DNA of 64,000 nucleotides from Branchiostoma floridae (lineage: Eukaryota; Chordata; Leptocardii; Amphioxiformes; Branchiostomatidae): NCBI RefSeq assembly GCF_000003815.2, contig NC_049983.1, forward strand, positions 20,178,553 through 20,242,552, written 5' to 3'. Shown here one piece after another: positions 1 to 26,500 of the stretch; the stretch's first letter is position 1; each line of letters starts with the position of its first letter. The notes under the pieces are model-generated. The model was not told where the DNA came from and did no database searches. It saw only the letters and a program-made list of their open reading frames with translations. The translations under genes and the position numbers were made by a program.

Positions 1-660
1 GTAGGGATTGGTTGGGATTGGTAGGGATGGGTGGGGATTGTAGGGATGAGTATGGATTGGTAGGGATTGGTGGGGATGAGTATGGATTGGTATAGATGAG
101 TATGGATGGGTAGGGATTGGTAGGGATGGTTGGGGGTTGGTCACTAGGGATGGGTATGGATTGGTAGGGATGAGTGTGGATTGGTAGGGATGAGTGAGGA
201 TTGGTGGGGATGAGTATGGATTGGTAGGGATGAGTGTGGATTGGTGGGGATGAGTGAGGGTTGGTGGGTATGAGTATGGATTGGTATGGATCATAGTATG
301 GATTGGTAGGGATCCCAGGGTATGGATCGGTAGGGATTGGTTGGGATTGGTAGGGATGGGTGGGGATTGGTAGGGATGAGTATGGATTGGTAGGGATTGG
401 TGGGGATGAGTATGGATTGGTATAGATGAGTATGGATGGGTAGGGATTGGTAGGGATGGTTGGGGATTGGTCACTGGGGATGGGTATGGATTGATAGGGA
501 TGGGTAGGGATTGGTAGGGATGGGTGGGGATTGGTAGGGATGGGTGGGGATTGGTAGGGATGGGTGGGGATTGGTAGGGATGGGTGGGGATTGGTAGGGA
601 TGGGTGGGGATTGGTAGGGATGGCGGGGATTGGTAGGGATGGGTGGGGATTGATGTGCAT
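1..660. repeat. GGGATTGG/GGGATGGGT minisatellite
   Basis: Degenerate tandem repeat built from 9-20 bp units such as GGTAGGGATGGGTGGGGATT. The most regular part is about 490-650. The block from about 320 to 470 repeats almost exactly the block from 1 to 150, so a higher-order duplication has occurred. The reverse strand is open (a Pro/Thr/Tyr-rich frame at 471-710), but that is a by-product of the repeat. No gene is seen here. Confidence 0.9.
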
Positions 661-802
661 GGAACATCTGTAATCATTACGGGAGGTCTTGTCTGCCTTT
701 GACTGTGCATGCCTTAATTGCCTATCCTTTGTGTCTAGCATGTGTGTTGTCTCATTTGCATACTTGTGACTGGCTACATGCGGCCGTTACCCAGGGGGGG
801 GG

Positions 803-975
803 GTGATGAAACTGTGACAACACTGACGTACTGTAGCGAACGAACGAATTTTCTGTCCCAAGTAGGTGCGGCCGATAGACTATCAAGCAGTTGGTAGGTG
901 CAGCCGACAAATTTCAAAGGTAGCTATCTCTTTACCTGCTGAAAAGCTCAGTGCAAACCCCATCAATTTCAAGGA
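803..975 (+). repeat. Copy 1 of the GPCR upstream region
   Basis: This stretch matches the sequence directly upstream of the GPCR gene (about 1619-1770) and a third copy at 4808-4975. Shared landmarks include GTGATGAAAC after a poly-G tract, TTTTCTGTCCC, GTAGGTGCGGC and CAAGCAGTTG. Copy 1 loses similarity after CCCCATCAA (about 970), just before the point where the coding region would follow, so it carries promoter or 5' UTR sequence without a gene. Between 985 and 1610 nothing recognisable is seen. Confidence 0.8.
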
Positions 976-1830
976 GACTAAGGTTATAAGCAAATCGGAC
1001 AGTATTGGGTAGCCTCGGATGGCGGATAACGTTACGTCCTGTCCTTTGTTTATTCATTTATTGGTCTGGCCGAAACATACATACAATACATGAACAGTCA
1101 AGGGTACCTAACTATCATATTGTTATCTTGGGAGAAACTACAATGAGTACACAATCAATAGGTTACAAGGTTAAAAAAACATTTTAATTTACATCATGTC
1201 GTCGTGCACAAATCATCGTTATAGATTTTATATAATTCCAGCATAAGAGAATATCTTGGCACTTACTAACGGAGTAGTGCTTTTTCATGTTTTACCTAAG
1301 CAAGTTTTACAATCTTGTCGCATGACAAGAACTAGTAGTACTGATTTGTACGCTGGCTTAAAGAGAACGGGCTCCCAATGCGTCTACATATTTGGGCATT
1401 ATCTGCGTCTTCTGCTTTCCATCACTTTTCTATAGACAGGAAAACCGTACGGTAAGTTGTGATTAAAATGACAGCGGGTATTTCACCAGTAAATTAGTTT
1501 GGATCATGCTATTGTCCAGCACCACAGCATTCTCCGCATATCCTGACATTCTAATTACAAAAGCATGCGTGTATCTTCAAGTAAGCAACAGTTGCCATGA
1601 CAATCCTAGCGGTAGGGGGTGAAACTATGGCAACACAGACCTACTGTAGCGAGCGATTGAAATTTCTGTCCCGCGTAGGTGCGGCAGATAGACTGTCAAG
1701 CAGTTGATAGGTGCAGTCGGCAATTGTCAGAGGTAGCTGTCTTATTATCTGCGGAAAAGGTGCAAACCCCATCAACTGGAGTTTCTAACGAGGTCCAAGA
1801 TACTTGTCTTCTGGAAAAAAAAATCTCAAA

Positions 1831-3123
1831 ATGAACGACATCATGGGGAACTTCACCGGAGAAAATTCCACAGTGTACCGTACTTTCTGGCCGTGTTTCC
1901 GCTGGCATATGGAAAAGAAAATGGAATACGACCTGGCAGTAGCTGCCTGCTCTCATCTCCCCACTCCGTATCTGGACGAGAACAGGGAAGTCGGCATCGC
2001 CTCCGCCGTTGTCGGAACAGTCGCTCTCCTCATGAACGGCGCTGTTCTGTCCGGGGTGCTGAAAAACCATCACCTGTCCAAGCCCATGTATCTGTTCGTG
2101 GCAAACCTAGCCACGGCGGACTGCGTGGCTGGTTTCTTCTCGTTCTTCTTCTGTGCAATTTACCAGTCGGAACTGCCGCGACCATTCACAATGCTGGGTT
2201 TATTGTGCGCTTTCTTTCTAGTGTTGGTTTTATCAGCAGTTGGTGTGGCCTTGCTGTCCATGGACCGTTATCTGGCCATCCTCCACCCGATATTCTACCA
2301 GACTCGCATGTCTGGGCGTCACGTTGCCGTGAGCTTGGCGATCGCGTGGCCGGCCTGTGCGCTTGTGTGCCTGTCTCCTCTCATGGGCTGGAACTGCATC
2401 AGTATGAGCACAGTGAACTGCGTAACGACCGTATCCGTGGGCTACGTGATTCTCATCAACATCATCTTGTTGATGGCCATAGTGATAGTGGTCTTCGTCA
2501 ACATCAGAATTTTCATCGAACTGAAGCGACGCTTCTCCAGAACCAACCCCCCCGAGAACCCACAGGACAACCTGCCCGCCGCGCGCCGCAGGGAGCAACG
2601 CATCGCGGCAAGACAATACCAGCAACTCCAGAAGTGCTGGAAGATGCAGGTAACGGTTGTCATCATTGCAGTGGTGTTCGTCGTGTTCTGGTTGCCGATT
2701 TGCATCGGTGCTATACGACAGTTTGTCTGCCATGCAAGAGAAGACTGTGAAATCGAGGCAAGGCCATACTGGGGGTTGTTGATCGCGCTCTGCAACTCGG
2801 TGATCAACCCAGTCATCTACGCATTCAGGATCAAGAAGATTCGGGAAGCTGTGCTTCACAGGGCGCGACGACTCGCCAGCGCGGTGCGTGAAAAGTTGGG
2901 ATGGTCATCGAATCAAGTGGTGAACATTCAGATTGTTGGAGATGCGGCAGCGATGGACGCTCCTGGACTGAGTACGGACAATCGGGCCAACCAGCCGGCT
3001 AAATGGGCAGTCAGTCGAAGAGCGGCAGAGAATCCACAAAACGCACCAAGCCCGAACCGTCTAGATGTGCTCTTCGTAGCCTCGTCAAACTCGGTGAAGA
3101 TGCCCGGTGCTGTTGAAATCTGA
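1831..3123 (+). CDS. Class A (rhodopsin-like) GPCR, lysophospholipid/cannabinoid-receptor-like
   Basis: Intronless gene for a 430-residue seven-helix plasma-membrane receptor. The start is the ATG at 1831; the frame extends upstream to 1804 but only through a TTG, and a second in-frame ATG lies four codons later. N-glycosylation sequons NFT and NST lie at residues 7 and 12. Visible class A landmarks are TM2 NLATAD (92-97), the DRY motif at 145-147, MGWNC at 185-189 in extracellular loop 2, FWLP in TM6 (286-289) and NPVIY in TM7 (326-330). The MGWNC loop and lack of the usual TM3 cysteine are typical of the S1P/LPA/cannabinoid/melanocortin group (family knowledge). The third loop is long and basic (231-265). 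The ligand cannot be told from sequence; an orphan lancelet-specific member is equally possible. The 3' flank carries a short tandem TTAAGCAGACGGGGTTTT (about 3162-3206). Confidence 0.93.
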   Translation: MNDIMGNFTGENSTVYRTFWPCFRWHMEKKMEYDLAVAACSHLPTPYLDENREVGIASAVVGTVALLMNGAVLSGVLKNHHLSKPMYLFVANLATADCVAGFFSFFFCAIYQSELPRPFTMLGLLCAFFLVLVLSAVGVALLSMDRYLAILHPIFYQTRMSGRHVAVSLAIAWPACALVCLSPLMGWNCISMSTVNCVTTVSVGYVILINIILLMAIVIVVFVNIRIFIELKRRFSRTNPPENPQDNLPAARRREQRIAARQYQQLQKCWKMQVTVVIIAVVFVVFWLPICIGAIRQFVCHAREDCEIEARPYWGLLIALCNSVINPVIYAFRIKKIREAVLHRARRLASAVREKLGWSSNQVVNIQIVGDAAAMDAPGLSTDNRANQPAKWAVSRRAAENPQNAPSPNRLDVLFVASSNSVKMPGAVEI

Positions 3124-3704
3124 AGCAGTGGGCAGCGCATACAGTGAACAAGGTACACTGATCTTTAAGCAGACGGGGTTTTATTTTTAAGCAGACGGGG
3201 TTTTGTCTAAAGACTCTTAGATATTAAAATTAACGTATCGGTGAAGTTGGACCATGTGATTGTCTGGCCTTTCTACATATGAAATTATGTAATTTGGTGT
3301 GTTGTGGGCATTGCTTATAATTGTCATTCTACCAGGTTGGCATTTTTTATAGCTTCATAGCTTAGGAAGAGACGTATTGCGTAGCCGTGGTTGTGTAGTA
3401 CTTTTGCCGTGTTATCACAATTTCGGACATGGAACATCCTGGAGTAAAGCACTTGTAATTGGCAATTTAGTGTACTTTTTTCTGTGATGCTCGCTTAGCT
3501 GTTGTAGGTCCTTCTGATGTGTTGAAGTAAAAGAATTAGTCCTGATATAACCCTGGGTATTTGTATGATTTGCGTCTACAAAAACTACTTTCATGGTTGT
3601 GAAAAAAACTATCACAAAAAGGACTGATTCGAACATCAAAAGGTTAAGTGATTGACCTTGAAGGCGTGATGGGAAGTTTGATTGGTTCTTGACATATACG
3701 TTCT

Positions 3705-4473
3705 NNNNNNNNNNNNNNNNNNNNNNNNNNNNNNNNNNNNNNNNNNNNNNNNNNNNNNNNNNNNNNNNNNNNNNNNNNNNNNNNNNNNNNNNNNNNNNNN
3801 NNNNNNNNNNNNNNNNNNNNNNNNNNNNNNNNNNNNNNNNNNNNNNNNNNNNNNNNNNNNNNNNNNNNNNNNNNNNNNNNNNNNNNNNNNNNNNNNNNNN
3901 NNNNNNNNNNNNNNNNNNNNNNNNNNNNNNNNNNNNNNNNNNNNNNNNNNNNNNNNNNNNNNNNNNNNNNNNNNNNNNNNNNNNNNNNNNNNNNNNNNNN
4001 NNNNNNNNNNNNNNNNNNNNNNNNNNNNNNNNNNNNNNNNNNNNNNNNNNNNNNNNNNNNNNNNNNNNNNNNNNNNNNNNNNNNNNNNNNNNNNNNNNNN
4101 NNNNNNNNNNNNNNNNNNNNNNNNNNNNNNNNNNNNNNNNNNNNNNNNNNNNNNNNNNNNNNNNNNNNNNNNNNNNNNNNNNNNNNNNNNNNNNNNNNNN
4201 NNNNNNNNNNNNNNNNNNNNNNNNNNNNNNNNNNNNNNNNNNNNNNNNNNNNNNNNNNNNNNNNNNNNNNNNNNNNNNNNNNNNNNNNNNNNNNNNNNNN
4301 NNNNNNNNNNNNNNNNNNNNNNNNNNNNNNNNNNNNNNNNNNNNNNNNNNNNNNNNNNNNNNNNNNNNNNNNNNNNNNNNNNNNNNNNNNNNNNNNNNNN
4401 NNNNNNNNNNNNNNNNNNNNNNNNNNNNNNNNNNNNNNNNNNNNNNNNNNNNNNNNNNNNNNNNNNNNNNNNN
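3705..4473. other. Assembly gap (769 N)
   Basis: Run of undetermined bases. It lies between the 3' flank of the GPCR and its broken copy, so further receptor sequence could be hidden here. Long open frames spanning it are artefacts. Confidence 1.
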
Positions 4474-4807
4474 CGTGATAATACGAGACAAAAATTGTTG
4501 CGGGTCTATCATTTCAAAAACTTCTGAAGTCGTAAGATTTCTTTAGTCTCTTCATCTTTTGGTCATCAAGTAAACTTTTTAACCGTTATAAATAGAAGAA
4601 GGAGGTTATATAGATCAATTGTTTGTGTGAACTCCCGAACAGTGCCTGCTTGGTGTGTGTTTATGACATTTACATGATAGACAGGGTGAGAATGGCCCGC
4701 CACTCATTCGGGCTATTCACACCGTAGTAATTGTCGTTGACCTGTCCTCGATAGAAAGCTTCTGGGTGTGTTTTAGTGTCAACGGGGGGGGGGGGGGGGG
4801 GGGGGGG

Positions 4808-5262
4808 GTGATGAAACCGTGGCAACACTGACGCACAGTAGCGAACGACCGTCAGTGAATTTTCTGTCCCGCGTAGGTGCGGCCGATAGACAATCAAGCA
4901 GTTGGTAGGTGCAGCCGACAAATTTCAAAGGTAGCTATCTCTTTATCTGCTGAAAAGCTCGACGCAATCCCCATCAGCTGGCGTTTCTAACGAGGTCTAA
5001 CATACTTGTCTTCTGTAAGAACATCTCAAGATAGAGGGTATCACGGGGAACTTCACTGGAGAAAATTCCACTGTGTACGAGACTTTCGGGCCGTGTTTCC
5101 GCAGATATATGGAAAACAAAATAGAATACGAATGGACAGTAGCTACCTGCTCTCATCTCCCCAACCCGCATCTAGACCAGAACAAAAGGACTGATTCTAA
5201 CATCAAAAGGGTCTGAAGTGATTGGCACTTAAGGTGTGGTGGGAATTTTGATTGGTTCTCTT
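4808..5262 (+). pseudogene. Truncated, start-less copy of the upstream GPCR
   Basis: 4808-5030 matches the GPCR 5' region and 5031-5182 matches its first ~50 codons (1831-1983). The ATG has become ATA, the next in-frame ATG has become ACG, and the similarity stops within the extracellular N-terminus before TM1. From 5183 to about 5262 the sequence instead matches the GPCR 3' flank at 3614-3690 (AAAGGACTGATT, GATTGGTTCT). The copy is therefore a duplicate with an internal deletion of everything from TM1 to the 3' UTR. The join lies in a short shared ACAAAAGGA-like stretch. It cannot encode a receptor. It is preceded by a poly-G tract of about 25 G (4784-4808). Confidence 0.85.
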
Positions 5263-5982
5263 TAAGCCATACTGATTTGATTATATGTACGATATCCTCT
5301 GGGATAACCCCCAACTGTTAGTGTCCGAACTAAAGTTGGGCAAAAATGTCACATTTCTTATGAAATCTAAGCCAGCGGTCAGGAAAGTTGATCAAAAAGA
5401 ACAAGGCACACGAACCAAACAAAAAACCAACAAAATGTTCAATTTGTCCCATTCGGTGTCCTTCTTTGAACGACTTTGCCCAGGGCTCGAAATAACATTT
5501 CTAACCAACATTTTGCATGCACAACAGTCAACACAAACCTAACAACAGGTCATACTAATTATTTCATCGTGGCCCAACCTATCTACATCAATATTCAATT
5601 TCCGATATATTTTTTGTTGCAATTCATGGTATACATATTGCAGCTTCTTTGAACAATCTACAGCTCTGGTCAAATGTTTTTCTCATGGAAACAGACAAGA
5701 GTTAATATGCCTGCCAATGTCATCCATATTATCAAACCAACATGGCCTTAATTTGGTCCACTCTTGCTTATTCTTCTCTTTCCATGTAAATCATGGAATT
5801 TACTCACATTTTCTGTACTGTTTTTACTGTTATTCTCCTTCCTTGAAATACCTTACATGCCCTAGATACATGTTCTAAATATTTGTTTGTAAAAATTTGT
5901 GTTGGGTTGTTGTGCATTGTGACATTACAATTTTCTGAATATCAGGTGTGAAAACATGAACACAGTATGGATTGTACTTTCT
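5263..5982. other. Intergenic, nothing recognised
   Basis: AT-rich sequence between the GPCR pseudogene and the 3' end of IFT122. A short plus-strand frame (5285-5542) shows no domain and no coding signature. Confidence 0.6.
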
Positions 5983-5988
5983 TTTATT
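5983..5988 (-). promoter_or_regulatory. Candidate poly(A) signal of IFT122
   Basis: AATAAA on the minus strand, about 725 bases past the IFT122 stop codon. A second AATAAA on the same strand lies at 6111-6116. Either would give a 3' UTR of 0.6-0.75 kb. No transcript evidence is available. Confidence 0.45.
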
Positions 5989-6712
5989 TACATGACATAT
6001 ACTTACAGAAACAAACCAATCTGCTAGCTAGTACACAAAATATAAACCTTACACAGCTGTGATAGGTCGTTAAATATCACCATATTTTCCATTTGTGCAA
6101 TTATCTATTCTTTATTCATTGCAGTTTTGTGCCAATATGCTATTTTATTTGAAAAAGCCTATCTCAGATAAGATGGGATTTTCTCATAGTACACGATGTT
6201 TCACCCTTTTGCATGAATAACAAAGATAATATAGCATGCACATGCCAAAGAGGAATGATAGCAGTTAATTAATACAGATAAAGATATTGGCAGTTCTGAA
6301 CATGCAGTGTTCCTCAAAACACGATCAACCAACACTTACTTTGTGCAAGGACTATTACAATCATGTACTTACATTTCTCTGAACTTTATACAGAAAACAT
6401 TAATTTGCAGATTAGGGTTTACACCATTCTGTACAGCATTCTCTATCATTTTCTGTCAAAATTACTTGGTTCAATGAGGAATGAGAAGCAACTATATTGA
6501 AAAAAAACCCATCGGATTCCGTGTTAACAACATCAAATTAACCAATGATAGAAACCCTTATTGGTAATGTCTATACAGTAGCTTTGGTTACTAAAACACA
6601 TACATTACCAACAACATTATACAGTTCCATGTGAACCAAGAAACAAGTCAAGAGAGTGATAATGATGATAATGATGATGATTGACACCTGATGATTGATT
6701 GACACCTGTCAA

Positions 6713-20813
<14,101 letters not shown>

Positions 20814-20850
20814 TTTGGCCGCTCTCTGGAATTTTGAAATGGCAACAAAC

Positions 20851-20883
20851 ACGCATGCGCAATTAAGGTATAATCTCGCGAGA
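20851..20883. promoter_or_regulatory. Housekeeping promoter motifs between IFT122 and RAD54L2
   Basis: ACGCATGCGC (20851-20860) resembles the NRF1 site and TCTCGCGAGA (20874-20883) is the palindromic core-promoter motif found at TATA-less, often bidirectional promoters. Both lie within 70 bases upstream of the IFT122 start codon, on the side facing RAD54L2. Motif identity is seen directly; function is inferred. Confidence 0.55.
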
Positions 20884-21554
20884 CTTCATCGAGAACTCAA
20901 TAGGAGAATATCCCATTACAGTTTTACAGGGGTAAATTATTGCTGTGAATTTCTGTATTTACTGTTACTAGACATGAAAATGTTCATCAAGTATTCAAAT
21001 TATTACTCATAATATTATAGACTTGAAAAATTGTTTGTAAAGCATAGTTTTTGAGAATGGCATCTTTTGAAAGAAAGAATTTTTTTCTCTCTCCCTCATT
21101 TAGGATCAACCACCATGCGTCATGGCGGAATACATTAGCCATTGAGGCCAATTTCCTGTTACGGACCGAAATAATTTTGTTACTCCTACACAAATTCTGA
21201 ACTTGTTACCGCCCTGAACTTATGATGTTATCGAGGTAGACGAAATCGGCCTAACTGTGATAAAGGTAAGCTAACGGGTTTATTCGTTGGCAGGGGCCGT
21301 AAACAAGTGGCTAGCGCGGGGGTTGTTGGATGGTCGTCACCGAACAGATCTTTTGTCCGTACGGCCGTGTGGGTGTTTTGTTTGGGTCCGTGGTTTACAT
21401 AATATCGCAGTAAGGTGACCTCCTGGCGGTCACACCGGGATGTGTCATACCTGTACCCGTGTGTGCTATCACGTTCCTTATAAAGAAGAGGAACTAACAC
21501 CAAAAGTACGTTGTTAGGGCGCCTGGCTGGATCTTTCAAGAACCATACTCAGTA

Positions 21555-22924
21555 GCAAGTATACCGAAGTCACGGGTTCCGCACTGGGCGCCCAGTGCGG
21601 AATTCGTGGAGAAACTGGCGTCGGCACTCGGGGCCCAGTACGGAAGAAACTTCCGCACAGGAATTCCAGTGCGGAAGGGTTTTTTCGAGTGCTGAAGACC
21701 CGTCAGCACTGGAATTCCAGAGCTACACCTTGTCTCGGCACTCGTTTTCCAGTGCCGAACTCCGCCCAGCACTCGGTTTCTAGTGCCGAACTCCGCCCAG
21801 CACTCGGTTTCTAGTGCTGATCTCCGCTCAGCACTCGGTTTCTAGTGCGGAAGGGTGGTTCAAAGATCGTTCAGCACTGGTTACCCAGTGCGGAGGTCTT
21901 TGAGCACTGGATAACCGAGTGCCGATCTACCTAAGTCACGGGTTCCGCACTGGGATTTCTAGTGCTCGGTGACTTTTCGGCACTAGAGGCCGAGTGCTAA
22001 GACCACTTCGGCACTAGAAGCCGAGTGCTACTATCATTTTAAGACCGTCAGCACTGGGTTACCAGTGCTCGCGTCCAAATTGTTACTCAAAAACATACTA
22101 GTACTCAGTATTTTAAATCAATTTTGCCCTAGTCTTGTCTCTGTTGGAACTCGAAACAGCATGTGTGTATCATACGCTACATCCTACATGTATATAGTGT
22201 TATGTAAATGATGACCTCATGTCAACAGTGTGTCAGCTTCGTTCCCTTTTTCTAAATTTCACGAAGATAAAATGCCAATAAATTACAGCTCCCTTTGTCG
22301 TGTTTGAGTTGCAGACTACTTTCAATCAATCGTTCGCATGCATCATTTGTTGATGCGTGGCGGCTACAGACAGTTTAGACAGTTCTACTTTGGTCACGAA
22401 AAAAAAAATGTCTAAATAAGAAAGATAATTGATATGTACTGTTCTTTGAAAACCCGACACGGATATTTCCTCCCATACGCAGCTTTCTCAGGCTCAAGGT
22501 GAACGTTTTGTTACACTTCTTTTATGTATTACATTAATTTTGTATATGTGTACCTTTAACTGCCCGGAACTGTAAATAACGTAACGGAGGCAGGCTGTCA
22601 GCACTCGCGGTTTCAAGTGCGGAATATTTGTCGTCACTGGTTTTCCTGTGCGGAATATTTGTCGTCACTCGTTTTCTAGTGCGGAATATTTGTCGTCACT
22701 CGTTTTCTAGTGCGGAATATTTGTCGTCACTCGTTTTCTAGTGCGGAAGGTAGTCTCAGCACTCGGTTTCTAGTGGTGAATCGGGGGGTTTCAGTGCTGA
22801 AGTCGACTCACCACTGGACACCTAGTGCGGACGTAACGTCGGCACTAGACTTCTAGTGCGGAAGGCCCCTTCCGCACTAGACACCGAGTGCTGAGAGAGG
22901 AACCCGTGACTTCGGTAGTTTTGC
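21555..22924. mobile_element. Foldback-type transposon built of hairpin units
   Basis: A 1370-bp element flanked by the 9-bp direct repeat TACTCAGTA (21546-21554 and 22925-22933). Its 26-bp terminal inverted repeats share ACCGAAGTCACGGGTTCC and differ at three bases. Inside, 21579-22065 and 22598-22900 are arrays of about 22-bp imperfect palindromes of the form GCACT..AGTGC spaced about 30 bases apart; 21579-21600 is a perfect palindrome. The middle (about 22080-22590) is unique AT-rich sequence. No transposase frame is present. A 9-bp target duplication suits Mutator-like or Foldback elements (inference). Confidence 0.85.
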
Positions 22925-23591
22925 TACTCAGTACCGACACACACAGGACTTTCTTCCTCTTTTAGTCTTTACCACCCTTTCAAGTTTACTTGATTCTGGA
23001 AGTTGACTTTTTGTCCCCGATGCCGCACAGGTGATACAATTTTCCCATGTTAATTTTTGACTGGTCATCGTGACCTGGCAATTGGGTCGTCAGGAGTTTC
23101 GTAACGGTTTCTTTTCTAAATTGTGCTGTTTGTAGTCTTCAACTTTTTGTGAGTTTAAAGTACCATTTGTAAAACTTTGGGATTTAGGCTGCAAACTGTC
23201 ATGATTAATGATCAAGTAAATGTCATTTCCTTGAATAACAATCAAGATATCCAGTTGTAGGATTTTCACGTCTATTTTTGGCATGATGATATTGATTCTC
23301 ATATAATTATATTTATACTAATTTTAATTGGATTAGATGATCATATCTGTAATGATCAGCCAAATGCTTAGATCTATGTTTCCATGTTCATATGAAGTGG
23401 ACTCTTGTGTTGTTGTTTTTTAGTCCTAGACAGAGAGAGCCTTACTAGTAATTTAAGAAATTTATGTTTCAATTGTAAACAAGAAAAGTTGGAAGACATC
23501 ATTTTGACATTATCTAAATCAAAGAAACTCTGAATGTGATATGTAATGATTGTTGTTCATTTTCCACAGCTTGACTGTTGTAAGGGTTACG

Positions 23592-26500
23592 ATGGAAGAA
23601 GAAGACTTTTCAGGTGACAGTGAGTTGGACCAGCTGTCAGATGCAGGAGATGAACTTGACTTTGAAGAGGAGCAGTGGGGAGGGGGGTCCAGGTCCAGCA
23701 GTAGGGCATCTCAACAGTCAAGGTCATCAACACCAGGGGGAAGATCTAACCAAGACTCCATAGGTTTGTACATATAAAACTTAGTATAGTTCTGAATCTG
23801 ATCTAGTAAGACTAAGAGGTTAAGACCTATTATACTAGTTACTACATTCACACACACTGTACTGCATCTGGTTTTGCTTCAAATTCTGGTTCTGGTTGAA
23901 TACTACCTTTGGTTGGAATAAAGTGCCAAGGAGTGGTACTGCACAGTTATAGCCGGTTCCTCCAACTGGTCAGAGCCAGAATGAAATGTTATGAGACCTC
24001 CCGCCTGAACTTGGCAGGGACCGGTGTTGTGGTAGTTGTACAGTTTAAAGAAGGGAATCCCAATCCAGAACTAACATAATGATTTGATATACATACTGTG
24101 CATTATACAAATGACTTTGAAAGTAAGTCCTTGCGAAGATCAATGCATTTACAGATATATCGTGTATTACATAACTTATATGTACATGTAGTGGTGATAA
24201 TTGTTTCTTATTCTGTGCTTATTGTAGTGTATTCTATATGTTTTTTAACAGAATCCAAAAGTGTTAACAATTTTTCTTACCCAAAAGGCCAATTGATGTT
24301 TCTCTCTCAAATTCATACTGTACTGCCCTCAATTATTCGCTCTTGAATAATTTACATTCAAGTTGTGGCAGGTGTCCCTTATGCTTTATGTATTATTCTG
24401 TACAACCATTTACATGGTGTGATGTATGTAACTGGGGCTTATGCCTTCAGGAGTACATTACCCCCAGTTTTACATAGGGCTGCCTGTACTACTAATTACT
24501 GCTAACATGCTAAGATGAATGTATATTGAGGTATAATCACATTTAGGCTCAACAACCATTTAAAATGTGTCTCTGTATGGACTCTGAAATCTGAGCATGA
24601 ATATTTACGACAATTTAGTGCATGGTGTATTGATTTTTTGCTGTTTTGATTCAGTCTGAAGGCAGTTATTTTTAGTTACCTTGTTGTTGTATAATTTTGT
24701 CCTAATGCAGGTATTTTTAGATACATATAGCCTGTGGCAGTTTTTAACGATCACTTAAGCTTGTATTTAAACACTAGGTACGTGGGTTAGGTGTCATTGG
24801 CACGTTACATAAGGGTAGGATATAGAAGCACACTTGGAAAGGACAGTTACATAACACAGTATCAGAAGGTTCTATTTCAGACAATCACAGAAATTTATAG
24901 TCAGAAGATAAATTTTTTGCTATTTATTTTTTCATACCGTGATTGATAAATTGATTAGTTTGAAAAAAAAAGTCGTTCTGCTTTATCAAAAGATTCTTGT
25001 ATAATTTGTTTACCCTTTGTCCCCTATACAAGGTGACTCATTGGTATAGTCCTGTTCAGTGCGTGTAAGATGTTGCATAAGGGTGGCATATGCTGGCCAA
25101 TAAGAAGCAACTTAAGCAAGCAACTCATTTGTCTATCAGTGTCAGTGCAGTGCAAACATAACATTTGGACAGGTGTTTTGGGCAAAATTGCCATTAAGCT
25201 CTAAGGTGGGTATGCTTTTTCACAGGTGTATACTATATTAGTCAAATCTGTTAGAGACGACCACTCAGGGGACTAATGCATGGTCGGGCTTCTTATTCTT
25301 CAATGTTTGTGTCAATGGGAAAAATTAACAAATTCTAAGGGACCACCAATTCATGGTCACATTGGCCAGGTGGCCTATACTGAGTGGTCATTTGTACAGG
25401 GTTGACTTTTATTGTTTGGACTTTTGCTTGCATTACAGTATGGCAGGTGTATATGAGTTTGGATTGTGTTGTATAACATCATGTCAAGTTTTCCCTTAGG
25501 ATTATTAGCTGCTGTTATGCAAAACTACTGTGTTACAGTCATACATATTTTAGTGTTTACATATGCCAAGCATTTGTAGACCGAATCCAGTAGTAGAATA
25601 ATTCGTAGCCATGTTTCGCAAGTAAACTATAACTTATCGTAACTGAATACTTGTATACTAGTACCTGTGTTACACAATATATTCATGAGTGAGTATTACA
25701 CAATACAATACAATACAATGTACTACTAGTACATTGGCCTCTGTCCGTCTTGAAAAGTTGAAGCGACGATGGGCTTTGATCATGGTCAGCATCTTCTTCT
25801 AATATAGTAACGGTTGATTATAATATAACAGAATGTTTTGGTACCGACTAAATGGTATAGGATATTGTTGAATATCTCTTAATGTAACTGTATTCTTGTA
25901 ACGTTATATTTCAGATATGGGAGGAGCAGAGGCCTGTGCAGATTCGAAACAGTCACATGAAGTTGGTGACAACAAGCCAAATGAAGGTAAAAATTTCCTA
26001 ACATTTTGATTGTGGATGTATATTTTGTATATGTGTTGTGTATCCCTTTGGGCATTTGGTTAAATCCTAGTCCCAGGACAGGTTTCAAAAGGTTTATACA
26101 ATTTACAAAGAATCTGAACCAAGAAATATTTCTGATAGTATAGTGCACTTGTATTGTTTTTTTTTTCACCGTTCTGAGTTTGAATGCATGTTTTTATACT
26201 TAGTGAATAGATCTGATATATCAGTCTGCACGCATGTATTTTTACATGTAGTTACCCTCTGGCTGCTTTTCAAAAGTCACTTGTTTTAAGACAATAGGTA
26301 CCTGGGTTAGGTGTCATTGGCATCTTACATAAGGGTTACATATAGAAGCACACTTTGAAGGGATAGTTACATAACATAGAAAGAGTTGTACATTACTCAA
26401 AACTATTTCAGCATATTATAGTTAAAGGATTTTACGCAAGGGGTATTGATTTTGTATTTTCTTTGAGACCATAACAGCATTGGACAGCAAGTTTTGAAAA

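Noticed and set aside
471-710. 79-residue Pro/Thr/Tyr repeat ORF
   Set aside because: Translation of a simple minisatellite with no promoter, splice or domain evidence.
2233-2859. Minus-strand and alternate-frame ORFs over the GPCR
   Set aside because: The plus-strand frame 1831-3123 shows all class A receptor motifs; the others are shadows.
3415-4546. Open frames of about 280-365 codons across the N run
   Set aside because: They consist almost entirely of undetermined residues.
21579-22900. Regularly spaced palindromic repeats resembling a CRISPR array
   Set aside because: Units are variable palindromes with short, non-unique spacers inside a transposon with terminal repeats, in a eukaryotic genome.
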